64,000 nt of DNA from Hydrogenoanaerobacterium saccharovorans (GTDB lineage Bacteria > Bacillota > Clostridia > Oscillospirales > Ruminococcaceae), in NCBI RefSeq assembly GCF_003814745.1, contig NZ_RKRD01000002.1, positions 124,001 to 188,000 on the forward strand, given 5' to 3'. Positions 24,957-32,709 of this stretch are shown in pieces (the first letter of the stretch is position 1; every line of letters begins with the position of its first letter). The position numbers were made by a program, and so were the translations under genes. The notes under the pieces are model-generated. The model did not search any database, was not told where the DNA came from, and saw only the letters and a program-made list of their open reading frames with translations.

Positions 24957-25550
24957 CTATTTTCGCTTGGGTTTGCGTTTGGATGTAACCGGCTTTTTTC
25001 GAACCGAATAGCCAAAGCTGCCCAGTTTTGCACCAAGTTCAAAGTATTCGCCGTGGGCATAGGCAACCAATCCGCACTTATCCAAGTGCAGTTTGCCGTT
25101 TTTATCCACATACTGTTCGTCTACATTTACCGCAACTACTTCAGCTAAAAACATATCATGCGAGCCAAGCGGCAGCACCTGTTTTACGCGGCATTCCAGC
25201 GAGAGCGGGCTTTGCGCAATCAAAGGGGCAGAAACTTTGCCCGCAGGCTCTGCCGTGAGCTTGCATGCGGCAAACTTGTCTTCTTTTGCACCGGTTTTTA
25301 CACCGCAGTAGTCGCAGGCGCGCACCAAATCTTTGGTGGTGAGGTTAATGACAAACTCGCCGCTTTCGCGAATCAGCTTATAAGAATAGCGGCTGGGGCG
25401 AATAGAAACATAGGTCATGGTGGGGTTGGTGCATACAATGCCTGTCCATGCTATGGTGAGCACATTGGGGTGCTCGAGCGTACCGCAGCTTACCAATGCG
25501 GGCGGTACAGGTGCAAGCAGTGTGCCGGGGTTCCATGCAAGCTTACTCAT
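24957..25550 (-). CDS. Flavin reductase-like protein (FMN-binding split barrel)
   Basis: A 197-residue cytoplasmic protein of the flavin reductase-like family. It contains NVLTIAWTGIVCTNPTMTYVSIRP, the FMN-binding segment, followed by SGEFVINLTTKDL and a cysteine-containing stretch ACDYCG. The C-terminus is rich in Lys and Arg. Family members reduce FMN or act as small flavoproteins; the partner is unknown. It is a single gene between terminators. Confidence 0.85.
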   Translation of the reverse strand: MSKLAWNPGTLLAPVPPALVSCGTLEHPNVLTIAWTGIVCTNPTMTYVSIRPSRYSYKLIRESGEFVINLTTKDLVRACDYCGVKTGAKEDKFAACKLTAEPAGKVSAPLIAQSPLSLECRVKQVLPLGSHDMFLAEVVAVNVDEQYVDKNGKLHLDKCGLVAYAHGEYFELGAKLGSFGYSVRKKPVTSKRKPKRK

Positions 25551-25704
25551 AATAGTTGCTCCTTTATCTTCAGCAATATGCTGGCGTTTTATTTTTTATG
25601 TATTTCACAATTGGTGGATGCCTTTTATTTTACTATAATAATGTCTGCTGAACAATTAGAAAATTGCATTCGTTTAGTGGGTATTAGAATGAACTTACAA
25701 ATGC

Positions 25705-25737
25705 AAAGGAGCCGACGGCTTGAATCGGCTCCTTTTT
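25705..25737. terminator. Hairpin after the DUF4153 gene
   Basis: AAAGGAGCCGA pairs with TCGGCTCCTTT. The longer T-run is on plus, where no gene precedes it; on minus it ends the DUF4153 transcript only with a short T-run. Confidence 0.55.
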
Positions 25738-25765
25738 ACATGTTTGCATTGCAATATAAATACAG

Positions 25766-27538
25766 TTATTTTATTGCTACCAACACATACACTTCTGCAT
25801 TATAGTACGCTTGATTGTTGGATGAGATGTTCATATTGGCATTTTGTACCACCACCGCCAGTTTGGCTTTGTCGTTTTCTGTGGTAAAGGTTGCCTCGTC
25901 GGTGGATAGTACCGATTTGTTTTCGTTCTTGTTAAGGTATCTTGAAAAAATCTCATCGGTACTGAACCGAATTATTTCTTCATCGCTGCTGCCCCTTAAA
26001 ATGATACCATACTGGTTACCCTTTCTCTCTTTTTTCAGAGTATATTTAACCCCTGCTTTTTCAATATCACTGATTTTTGAGTTCGATGTTTCGTCTAAGT
26101 TAATAGAGGTGCGGGTAAGAACGTCGTAACCTGCTATATTAATTGGCTCCTCCGGTTTTAAATAGACGGTGACATAGCGGGTGTGTTCCGGCTGACCGTA
26201 TGCCTCAAAACCAAACGTATTGTAAAAATCTTCGTAAACGTGAAAGTCTTTGGGCATATATACAACCTTGTTGGTGTATTGCATCATGCTAAGGTACTCT
26301 ACAGAAGATACAATTTTCTTTTTATCTTCTTCTTTAATTGAGCTGTTGGGTATAATCGCGTTGTCTTTCAGCATGCTGTTTTGAACAAGTACATTTTTGA
26401 GCATGTTTTCTTGGCTCATCCTGCTTACGGTAAAAGCATCAACGGGTGGGATAATGGATATTGCCGAAAATGCAATCAGCATCGCCGCTAAAATGCCGTT
26501 TTTTTGTACCGGTACAACACTCATCACAACACCCGCACATGCTGAAAAAATACCAAATAAAATAACAAAGTAACGGGTATGGGTAATGCCTGTTTCTCGT
26601 AAGTTCATAATAGAAGATGCGATTTGAAAAACCACAATGGGGATGAGCACTTTAGGGAAAATGAGGCGGAACAAAGCTGCAAACTTGTTTTGCAGCCTGC
26701 TGGCTAAGATATAGACAATGATGATTGTAATGGAATAAGAGACAAGCATCGGTTCCAGCAGGTTGTTTGTCCAAAAACTGCCTTGGATGTTCAGTAAAAT
26801 ATACAGTAAAAGTATCACCGTAAAAATTGCCGTTAATGGGATGATAATATAAGAGATAAGAACCTCTAAAAATCTGGGGCAGAATGCCGCGCGTTCAATG
26901 ATATCATCCAGTTCTGTATTTTTGGCGGCATCTCTTTTTCTAGGATAGATTGGGATGAGTGAAAGGAAAAAAAGCGGTGCAAACACAATAAAAACAATGT
27001 TTGCCGTATGGGCATAAGCCTTACTGGGGATATCAACAATGAGCAGGTCTATTGCCGAGATGATAAGGCTGCATCCGCCGAAAATTACGGCTGAATAAAA
27101 GATAGAATGGAAAAACGATTTGAACGCAGCCATAAAACTTTCGTTAAAGCTGATTTTGCTGCGGATAACAGGCAGCCATATATACGCAAAGAACAGAGCC
27201 AATAATGCCACCAAAGTGCGGATGCCTATTTCTTCACTCAGCTCGGGGGCTGCTTTGATTATCAGGTAGTAAGCCAGAGTAAGGGCAATGCCGATGCCCA
27301 TGAGCAGCAAACGAGCAGAAGACTTATTAAAAAAACGCTCGTAGGCAGCCTGCAGTGCTGCACATAATACGGCACCTACTACACAAGCCAAAATCAAATT
27401 TATATAGCTTTCTCCTGTATGGATGGTAATAGTATTTATAACAGCAGCACTCAAAAAAAACGCAGCAGTCAGTGGGTAACGGGTAATAGCATGGGTGAGC
27501 CCCCGCAGTTGGTTTGATAGCATTGTCAACCGTTTCAT
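25766..27538 (-). CDS. DUF4153 membrane protein
   Basis: A 590-residue protein with about a dozen hydrophobic helices over the first 370 residues, followed by a C-terminal domain of about 200 residues with YLSMMQYTNKVVYMPKDFHVYEDF that is predicted to be soluble and outside the membrane. This resembles DUF4153 proteins, whose function is unknown. ATG 27538 is chosen because AGAGGA lies just before it; the frame is open to 27559. It is a single gene with no informative neighbours. Confidence 0.75.
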   Translation of the reverse strand: MKRLTMLSNQLRGLTHAITRYPLTAAFFLSAAVINTITIHTGESYINLILACVVGAVLCAALQAAYERFFNKSSARLLLMGIGIALTLAYYLIIKAAPELSEEIGIRTLVALLALFFAYIWLPVIRSKISFNESFMAAFKSFFHSIFYSAVIFGGCSLIISAIDLLIVDIPSKAYAHTANIVFIVFAPLFFLSLIPIYPRKRDAAKNTELDDIIERAAFCPRFLEVLISYIIIPLTAIFTVILLLYILLNIQGSFWTNNLLEPMLVSYSITIIIVYILASRLQNKFAALFRLIFPKVLIPIVVFQIASSIMNLRETGITHTRYFVILFGIFSACAGVVMSVVPVQKNGILAAMLIAFSAISIIPPVDAFTVSRMSQENMLKNVLVQNSMLKDNAIIPNSSIKEEDKKKIVSSVEYLSMMQYTNKVVYMPKDFHVYEDFYNTFGFEAYGQPEHTRYVTVYLKPEEPINIAGYDVLTRTSINLDETSNSKISDIEKAGVKYTLKKERKGNQYGIILRGSSDEEIIRFSTDEIFSRYLNKNENKSVLSTDEATFTTENDKAKLAVVVQNANMNISSNNQAYYNAEVYVLVAIK

Positions 27539-27761
27539 TTGTGTTATCCTCTCCATCACTCATTATTTAGCTACAAAAACATCGATTGGTTGGCTGTTTC
27601 ACTGGAACAGCCGGCAGGTAGAGTGAAACAGCTCTTACCTTATTATTCCTGTATATTTTAAAAGATATTCGCTATACCTGTTTAACTGTATTTTGGTCTA
27701 AATGCATTATATCATATTTCGCAATACCACACACCAATTTTAATCTGTTTTACATATAAAA

Positions 27762-27794
27762 AATGCCGCCTAAACTTTGCGCTTAAGCGGCATT
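27762..27794 (-). terminator. Terminator of the DUF3892 gene
   Basis: AATGCCGC pairs with GCGGCATT and, on minus, a run of six T follows. Confidence 0.8.
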
Positions 27795-27804
27795 GTCCAC
27801 TGTA

Positions 27805-28101
27805 TTATTGCGAAACAGACGGCAAATTGCCCAAATTGTTGCCTTCGCTGTCATCGGGGAGAGATTTTAAATATTCGTTGCCGTTCCTGCTGGATACACC
27901 CACCCCTCGTATGCCGCCTTCTTTGGCTAGCTGAACGCCCTGCTCTTTGTCTAAAATACTTCCGTCCGATAATTGATAGCCGGTTACGCGTCCGCCTTCT
28001 TTTACCAACGCTACAATCTGTTTGGCATCTGCTTTGGGTTCGGGAATATCTTGCATAGCCATCATAGGCAACTTCGAAAAATCATTTTGATGATCAGTCA
28101 T
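27805..28101 (-). CDS. DUF3892 domain protein
   Basis: A 98-residue soluble protein with GRVTGYQLSDGSILDKEQGVQLAKEGGIRGVGV and a C-terminal YLKSLPDDSEGNNLGNLP, the DUF3892 pattern. Function unknown; the family is common in Firmicutes. AGGAGGT is the ribosome binding site, and it partly overlaps a long perfect hairpin described separately. Confidence 0.85.
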   Translation of the reverse strand: MTDHQNDFSKLPMMAMQDIPEPKADAKQIVALVKEGGRVTGYQLSDGSILDKEQGVQLAKEGGIRGVGVSSRNGNEYLKSLPDDSEGNNLGNLPSVSQ

Positions 28102-28113
28102 CGCTTTTACCTC

Positions 28114-28151
28114 CTATTTTAAAGATTATTTTTCTATAATCTTTAAAATAG
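28114..28151. promoter_or_regulatory. 16-bp perfect inverted repeat at the DUF3892 ribosome binding site
   Basis: CTATTTTAAAGATTAT (28114-28129) and ATAATCTTTAAAATAG (28136-28151) are perfect complements around a six-base loop. On minus the stem ends inside AGGAGGT, the Shine-Dalgarno of the DUF3892 gene (28109-28115). It could be a DNA operator or an RNA fold affecting translation. Confidence 0.6.
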
Positions 28152-28197
28152 TTTACCAACAAAGCGTGTTAATATTCTGTTTAACACATTCGATGAC

Positions 28198-28239
28198 AAA
28201 AGAGTGTCGCAGTTTATTAATACACACAAACACTCTTTT
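28198..28239. terminator. Terminator after the FeoB-associated peptide gene
   Basis: AAAAGAGTGT pairs with ACACTCTTTT over a 22-base loop, with T-runs on both sides. Confidence 0.55.
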
Positions 28240-28255
28240 TTAAATAATTATTGTA

Positions 28256-28423
28256 TTACTTCGGATGACACATGTCCGCACTGGGGCAGTTGGAGCAACT
28301 GCATCCGCAAGAGCTTTTGCCTTTCTTTTTATCTTTTATCATCTTTGTAACAATCAGTACAACTAACAGCAAAACCAATGCAGCAACAACGATTGTTGAA
28401 AGATTATTAATAATAAAGCTCAT
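28256..28423 (-). CDS. FeoB-associated Cys-rich membrane protein
   Basis: A 55-residue protein, too short for usual ORF cut-offs. It has one N-terminal membrane helix (about residues 8-27), a basic stretch KMIKDKKKGK, and a Cys-rich tail with CGCSCSNC and a final Cys at residue 52. This matches the small proteins usually found after feoB in ferrous-iron uptake operons. Here no feoA or feoB is present; instead it is divergent from a DtxR-type repressor. AAGGAGG lies before ATG 28423. Role in iron handling is inferred. Confidence 0.8.
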   Translation of the reverse strand: MSFIINNLSTIVVAALVLLLVVLIVTKMIKDKKKGKSSCGCSCSNCPSADMCHPK

Positions 28424-28440
28424 AAATCCTCCTTGTCAAA

Positions 28441-28458
28441 GATTAGTTGAAGCCAACC
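28441..28458. promoter_or_regulatory. DtxR-type operator-like repeat, copy 1
   Basis: GATTAGTTGAAGCCAACC: imperfect dyad of the form GRTTAG-N6-CYAACC, just upstream of the FeoB-associated peptide gene. Confidence 0.45.
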
Positions 28459-28474
28459 TTAAATTAAAAATACT

Positions 28475-28494
28475 GGGTTAGTCAAAGCTAACCC
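28475..28494. promoter_or_regulatory. DtxR-type operator-like repeat, copy 2
   Basis: GGGTTAG and CTAACCC form a perfect seven-base dyad six bases apart. It resembles the TTAGGTTAGNCTAACCTAA class of iron-repressor boxes. Confidence 0.6.
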
Positions 28495-28562
28495 TTACAA
28501 TTAAATAGCTTACCACCGCTTGCCGAGATTGTCAATAGGTACTTGATATTTCTTGATAATTT

Positions 28563-28580
28563 GGTTAGTTTGTGCTAATC
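28563..28580. promoter_or_regulatory. DtxR-type operator-like repeat, copy 3
   Basis: GGTTAG-N6-CTAATC, 28 bp upstream of the repressor start codon, consistent with autoregulation. Confidence 0.55.
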
Positions 28581-28607
28581 TAAATAGGACGTTAGGAGGT
28601 GTGCGAG

Positions 28608-28979
28608 TTGAAAAGACAAGAATCCGCTGAGGATTATTTAGAGACTATCCTTGTGCTAAATAAAAGATTGGGAATGGTGCGTTCCATCGATATTGTGAAT
28701 GAAATGGGTTTTACAAAACCCAGTGTGAGCGTTGCTATGAAGAACCTGCGTGAAAAAGGTTTGATTGAAATGGACGCGGGCGGTTTTATTACGCTGACCG
28801 CCGATGGCAAAAAAATTGCAGAATGCGTTTTTGAGCGGCATATGGTGTTAACCCAAGCACTGATTTATCTCGGAGTACCCGAAGATATTGCCAAAGAGGA
28901 TGCCTGCAGAATTGAGCACGACCTCAGTGCAATAACCTTCGAAAAAATAAAGGACCATATAGATAAAGCACGTTCTTAA
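28608..28979 (+). CDS. DtxR/MntR family metal-dependent repressor
   Basis: A 123-residue repressor: winged helix with SIDIVNEMGFTKPSVSVAMKNL, then the dimerisation and metal-binding helices. It has no SH3-like C-terminal domain, as in MntR. Likely metal ligands are D9/E12, the His in FERHMVL, and DACRIEHD. The Cys at the first position of the last motif matches DtxR (ACRWEH) and not MntR (VEGIEHH), which suggests iron over manganese. The start is TTG 28608, eight bases after AGGAGG; the GTG at 28599 lies inside that Shine-Dalgarno. Divergent from the Cys-rich peptide gene, with three operator-like dyads between them. Confidence 0.85.
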   Translation: MKRQESAEDYLETILVLNKRLGMVRSIDIVNEMGFTKPSVSVAMKNLREKGLIEMDAGGFITLTADGKKIAECVFERHMVLTQALIYLGVPEDIAKEDACRIEHDLSAITFEKIKDHIDKARS

Positions 28980-29031
28980 TGATGCCTCAACTAAAACCAA
29001 CCTTATTTAATTTGGTGAGGGGGAAAAGAAA

Positions 29032-29559
29032 ATGACGGAAATGTCTCTCGTATTACCCACAATACAGCATGAGAACTTCGCCAATGACTTTAAAAAAGAG
29101 TTTTTTGAAAATGGTGAATCGGTAATCAATGGAAGTGCACTGTTTGACCAAATGGAATACAGAGCATGGCTTGAAAATACAAAAAAGAATAGCAGCCCTG
29201 CTACCGTTCAGCCAAATTGGGTAGTAGCTACCACCTTTTTTGCTGTAAGAAAAAGTGATGAGAAATTAATAGGGATGATTGACATCAGGCATAGCTTAGA
29301 TAATCAATTATTAGCAGAATATGGCGGGCATATCGGGTATTCTATTCTGCCGAGTGAGCGGAGAAAAGGATATGCAACCCAAATGCTTAAATTAGGGCTG
29401 GACTATGCAAAAACGCTTAACTTGAAAAAGGTAATGTTGGGGTGTAAATCAAATAATATTGCATCGCAAAAAACCATTGTTAAATGTGGGGGGAAGTTAA
29501 CGGAACAAAAAACATACGTTGACAACACGCCCGTGAATATTTATTGGATTGAATTGTAA
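29032..29559 (+). CDS. GNAT family N-acetyltransferase
   Basis: A 175-residue acetyltransferase of the GNAT fold. The acetyl-CoA site is visible as GHIGYSILPSERRKGYATQML, followed by LGCKSNNIASQKTIVKCGG, typical of the small-molecule or ribosomal-protein acetyltransferase groups. Substrate unknown. It lies 52 bp downstream of the DtxR-type gene on the same strand and ends at a strong terminator, so the two may share a transcript. Confidence 0.88.
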   Translation: MTEMSLVLPTIQHENFANDFKKEFFENGESVINGSALFDQMEYRAWLENTKKNSSPATVQPNWVVATTFFAVRKSDEKLIGMIDIRHSLDNQLLAEYGGHIGYSILPSERRKGYATQMLKLGLDYAKTLNLKKVMLGCKSNNIASQKTIVKCGGKLTEQKTYVDNTPVNIYWIEL

Positions 29560-29563
29560 AATG

Positions 29564-29609
29564 AAAAAACCGCTTTGCTGTAAACTTAAGCAGCAAAACG
29601 GTTTTTTTA
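29564..29609 (+). terminator. Terminator after the GNAT gene
   Basis: AAAAACCG and CTTTGCTG pair with CAGCAAAA and CGGTTTTT, followed by T. Confidence 0.8.
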
Positions 29610-29736
29610 ATACCTGATTGTATAAATTGGGGTATGAATTTAACTTAAAAACTCACATTAGCAAAACAGGAACAGCAAAGCAAAAAAGGGGCTGTTATAC
29701 TATAGTTACCGTACGGAGAAAGGGTGGTGTTGCAGA

Positions 29737-30624
29737 TTGAATTACAGTAAAGATATGGAGCGGTGCGTAGATTATATTGAAAGCAATCTACAAAATGAAA
29801 TTTCAACCCAGATGTTAGCCGATGAAATTGGATATTCTGTTTACCACTTTTGCAGAGTTTTCAGCGCCTGCAAAGGCATGCCACCAACGGAATATATACG
29901 AAAAAGACGGCTTTCACTTGCTGCGCTGGAGCTGTTTCAAAACAAAAAAATAATTGATATAGCACTGAATTATGGTTTTGAAACCGCCGGCGGGTTTGCA
30001 AAGGCGTTTCGTAAGGAATATGGCTACAGCCCTGCTCAATACGCCAAACGGATGGCAGGCTTTAACCAAGCTACAATTAAAAATAAGATTGGAGATTATA
30101 TTATGAACTATGTGATTATGAAAAAGCCGGCTTTTAAGGTTGCCGGTTACGGCATACAAACCGATATATCAAGTGCAAATTACACAAAGGATATTGCTTC
30201 TTTTTGGGAGCATTACGAAGGCGAAAATTTGGAATCCAAACTATACGAAATATTAAATCCGCCAAAACATGGCGAAGTGGGCTTGTGCATTCCTGCTTCT
30301 GAAAATGGTAACGTAACCTACCTTTTGGGTGTTATTGTAGATGATTTTTCAAAAGTAACAGACGATATGATTACGGTTGAAGTTCCGCAAGCAGAGTATG
30401 CTGTATTTACAACACCGCCGGTAGATACAACAAACGACAACGAGCAAAAAGAATTTGCGCAGGTTATTAAAAGCACCTGGAAGTATATTTTTGAGCAATG
30501 GTTTATAGACAGCGGTTACGTTTACGACGAAGATAAATTGGATTTTGAGTTTTATGATGAACGCTGCCACTTTAGGCCGGATACCGTAATGGATATCTTT
30601 GTGCCGATAAAAAAGAGATTGTAA
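29737..30624 (+). CDS. AraC family regulator with GyrI-like effector domain
   Basis: A 295-residue regulator with the DNA-binding domain first: two helix-turn-helices in residues 5-105, including FAKAFRKEYGYSPAQYAKR, then a GyrI-like small-molecule-binding domain from about residue 125 (MKKPAFKVAGYGIQTD to the end). This order is that of the Rob/SoxS-like effector family rather than sugar regulators. The start is TTG 29737 with AAAGGGTGG. Inducer and targets unknown. Confidence 0.87.
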   Translation: MNYSKDMERCVDYIESNLQNEISTQMLADEIGYSVYHFCRVFSACKGMPPTEYIRKRRLSLAALELFQNKKIIDIALNYGFETAGGFAKAFRKEYGYSPAQYAKRMAGFNQATIKNKIGDYIMNYVIMKKPAFKVAGYGIQTDISSANYTKDIASFWEHYEGENLESKLYEILNPPKHGEVGLCIPASENGNVTYLLGVIVDDFSKVTDDMITVEVPQAEYAVFTTPPVDTTNDNEQKEFAQVIKSTWKYIFEQWFIDSGYVYDEDKLDFEFYDERCHFRPDTVMDIFVPIKKRL

Positions 30625-30680
30625 CAGCTATGAGTTATGTTCTGTTTCGGTAACATTGTACAATATTTTAATTTAGAATA

Positions 30681-30719
30681 AACAGCACCCGCATAACACC
30701 ATATTATGCGGGTGCTGTT
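30681..30719. terminator. Terminator after the AraC-type gene
   Basis: Perfect 16-bp stem AACAGCACCCGCATAA / TTATGCGGGTGCTGTT with a seven-base loop. Confidence 0.85.
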
Positions 30720-30737
30720 TGTTGATTAATGTAAGGA

Positions 30738-30857
30738 ATGGCAGAAAAAATGGGTTGTATATGCAGCTGCCCAGAGGCAGTAAAGCAAGTTATTGGTAAT
30801 GTTTTAGGTCTGGCTGATAGCAGAGTAACTGATAACCATTGCAAGCGCAACGGTTAG
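30738..30857 (+). CDS. Possible 39-residue Cys-containing peptide
   Basis: Short open frame starting MAEKMGCICSCPEAVKQV with four cysteines. The ribosome binding site AAGGA is directly before the first ATG and 12 bases before a second ATG (Met5). It lies between a terminator and the TetR promoter, and no promoter of its own is clear. It may be a remnant or chance. Confidence 0.2.
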   Translation: MAEKMGCICSCPEAVKQVIGNVLGLADSRVTDNHCKRNG

Positions 30858-30881
30858 ACTTGCTGTTTACTGAAAAACATC

Positions 30882-30910
30882 TTGACTTTGTTACAATAAC
30901 CGGATATAAT
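30882..30910 (+). promoter_or_regulatory. SigA promoter of the tetR operon
   Basis: TTGACT (30882-30887), 17 bases, TATAAT (30905-30910). Confidence 0.8.
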
Positions 30911-30941
30911 GACCCAAAAGTCAAAATTGACCAATGGGTCA
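30910..30941. promoter_or_regulatory. Tandem TetR-type operator
   Basis: Two copies of TGAC-N6-GTCA, TGACCCAAAAGTCA (30910-30923) and TGACCAATGGGTCA (30928-30941), 18 bp centre to centre. Together they also form a larger palindrome with ends ATGACCCA / TGGGTCAT. They overlap the start of transcription, the right place for autorepression. Confidence 0.75.
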
Positions 30942-30963
30942 TTTTTATATGAGGTTGTATATT

Positions 30964-31557
30964 GTGTCAAATGAAAAAAAGTATCAAGTTCGAAATCAGA
31001 AGATTCTTGACACAGCCGAAAAATTAATAAAACATAAAGGCTATCATCATTTCAAAATGAGCGATATTTCCGATGAACTGGAAATTGCCAAAGGTACTAT
31101 CTATAACCATTACCGCTCAAAAGAAGATTTGCTTTTTGCACTAATCTACCCAAAACTGAAACATTTTCGAGATGAGTTAAGGCAAATAGTGGGTGCGAAC
31201 CACTCGTTTGAAGAAACTTTTCGAATAGCCATTCGCAAAGCGATAGAGAGTGAATATCATCAATTTTTATTGCTGACATTTTCGGATGTTGCCGTTCTGT
31301 TCCAAGAAAAGAATCAAAAAGACATGGAATTAATTCAAGGTGAGATTATACAAGAGTTCAAAAACATTTTGATATTGGGGATAAATGAGGGGGTTGTTAA
31401 AGGCGATATATCGGTGGATTTTTTAAGTTACCAGATTCTTTCTGCACTGAACCCTCTGCTTCACAGTCTCCTCGTTATTGAAACAGCAAAGATGACACAT
31501 GATGATTTTGTAAAACAAACCACGGAGCTTTTATTGTACGGCATCAGGAAAGGATAA
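30964..31557 (+). CDS. TetR family transcriptional regulator
   Basis: A 197-residue repressor. The N-terminal helix-turn-helix reads MSDISDELEIAKGTIYNHYRSKEDLLFALI, standard for TetR. The C-terminal ligand domain is not assignable. The start is GTG 30964, nine bases after GAGG; the ATG at 30934 falls inside the operator, about 17 bases from the expected transcription start, and has no Shine-Dalgarno. It heads a three-gene operon with a cytidine-deaminase-like gene and an MBL-fold hydrolase. Confidence 0.88.
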   Translation: MSNEKKYQVRNQKILDTAEKLIKHKGYHHFKMSDISDELEIAKGTIYNHYRSKEDLLFALIYPKLKHFRDELRQIVGANHSFEETFRIAIRKAIESEYHQFLLLTFSDVAVLFQEKNQKDMELIQGEIIQEFKNILILGINEGVVKGDISVDFLSYQILSALNPLLHSLLVIETAKMTHDDFVKQTTELLLYGIRKG

Positions 31558-31561
31558 GATG

Positions 31562-31951
31562 ATGAATAATCAGGAACTATATCAAATCGCTTTTATTGCA
31601 GTTAACCATAAAAAACTAAGAAACTTGGGTACTGCGGGGCATGTAGCCTGTGCACTGGAAACGATGAACGGCAACGTTTTTACAGGGATATGCATTGACC
31701 TGCCTTGCTCTATCGGTTTATGTGCCGAGCAGTCTGCTATTGCAGAAATGGTAAAGCACAATGAAACGGCAATTAAAAAGATAATTGCTGTTTTTGAAGA
31801 TGGGAGTATCCTTCCGCCTTGCGGAAGATGCAGAGAGTTTATTGCGCAGATGGACGACCAAAACAGCCAAACCAAAATTGTGTTACCTGAAATGAAAGAA
31901 GTACTGCTGCAAGATTTATTGCCCGAAAGGTGGGATAGCAAATGGAACTGA
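31562..31951 (+). CDS. Cytidine deaminase-like protein
   Basis: A 129-residue zinc deaminase of the CDA/blasticidin deaminase group. Zinc ligands and the catalytic Glu are visible in GLCAEQSAIAEM (C-A-E) and LPPCGRCREF (PCxxC). It lacks the longer N-terminus of housekeeping Cdd enzymes and ends in an unusual tail, WDSKWN. The substrate may be a nucleoside or a nucleoside antibiotic; control by a TetR repressor favours a stress or resistance role, which is inference. It overlaps the MBL gene by ten bases. Confidence 0.82.
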   Translation: MNNQELYQIAFIAVNHKKLRNLGTAGHVACALETMNGNVFTGICIDLPCSIGLCAEQSAIAEMVKHNETAIKKIIAVFEDGSILPPCGRCREFIAQMDDQNSQTKIVLPEMKEVLLQDLLPERWDSKWN

Positions 31952-32628
31952 AAAAAATAAGCAATAAGGTGTTCTATTATCCCCATCAACCCGAAACCGA
32001 CCGCCCGATGCTGGTCTATCTCAAAGGAGAAAAAATTGCGCTTGCCGTTGATGCCGGAAACTCGGCAGACCATGTGGACGAATTTTATAAAGCCTTAAAA
32101 GCTCAAGGGCTAAAAATGCCCGACCTCACAGTACTCACCCACTGGCATTGGGACCATACCTTTGGAATGCACCATATCCATGGATTATCTATTGCACACC
32201 GTAAAACCAACGAATTTTTGGGTAAAGAAAGAGCCATGCTGTCCGACAGTACATACGTAGATTTTGCGATAAAGAATGATGAATGCCTGTGCAGAGAATA
32301 TGCAGATGGCAAAAGTATGGTTGTTGTTCCATCGGATATTCAATTTGAGGAGGAGCTTACCCTCAACCTGGGTGAGATGACAGCAAAAATTTTTCACGCA
32401 GAGTCCCCTCACTCTGAGGATACCGCATTAATTTATGTACCCGAAGAGAAAATACTTTTTTTGGGGGATGCAACAAGCGAGGACTTTTTTAATGATGGCT
32501 TTATGGACAAAGAAAAACTAGAGGCGCTAATAAAGTTGATTGAGTGTACCGACTGCCAATACTGTATTTTGAGCCATACAGAACCTCTGCCAAAGCCTGA
32601 TTTATTGCATTACTTAAAATCCATATAA
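31942..32628 (+). CDS. MBL-fold metallo-hydrolase
   Basis: A 228-residue metallo-beta-lactamase-fold protein with the metal motif THWHWDHTFGMHH, a further His in SPHSEDTALIYV and Asp in LFLGDAT. No lactamase-specific features are seen; it belongs with general hydrolases. Translationally coupled to the deaminase gene, and so under the TetR operator. Substrate unknown. Confidence 0.86.
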   Translation: MELKKISNKVFYYPHQPETDRPMLVYLKGEKIALAVDAGNSADHVDEFYKALKAQGLKMPDLTVLTHWHWDHTFGMHHIHGLSIAHRKTNEFLGKERAMLSDSTYVDFAIKNDECLCREYADGKSMVVVPSDIQFEEELTLNLGEMTAKIFHAESPHSEDTALIYVPEEKILFLGDATSEDFFNDGFMDKEKLEALIKLIECTDCQYCILSHTEPLPKPDLLHYLKSI

Positions 32629-32655
32629 ACACTCAAAATACATAAAATACAACGG

Positions 32656-32701
32656 CAAAACCCTCCATCGTCTGTGTGACAATAGAGGGTTTTGTCTTTT
32701 T
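32656..32701 (+). terminator. Terminator of the tetR operon
   Basis: CAAAACCCTC pairs with GAGGGTTTTG, followed by CTTTTT. Also usable on minus for the PatB gene. Confidence 0.75.
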
Positions 32702-32709
32702 AGCATGTG

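Noticed and set aside
25158..25805. 215-residue open frame on plus
   Set aside because: Antisense to the flavin reductase gene and crosses its promoter region and the next terminator.
28983..29019. Fourth DtxR-type dyad after the repressor gene
   Set aside because: CCAACC is present but the partner half-site is missing at the right distance.
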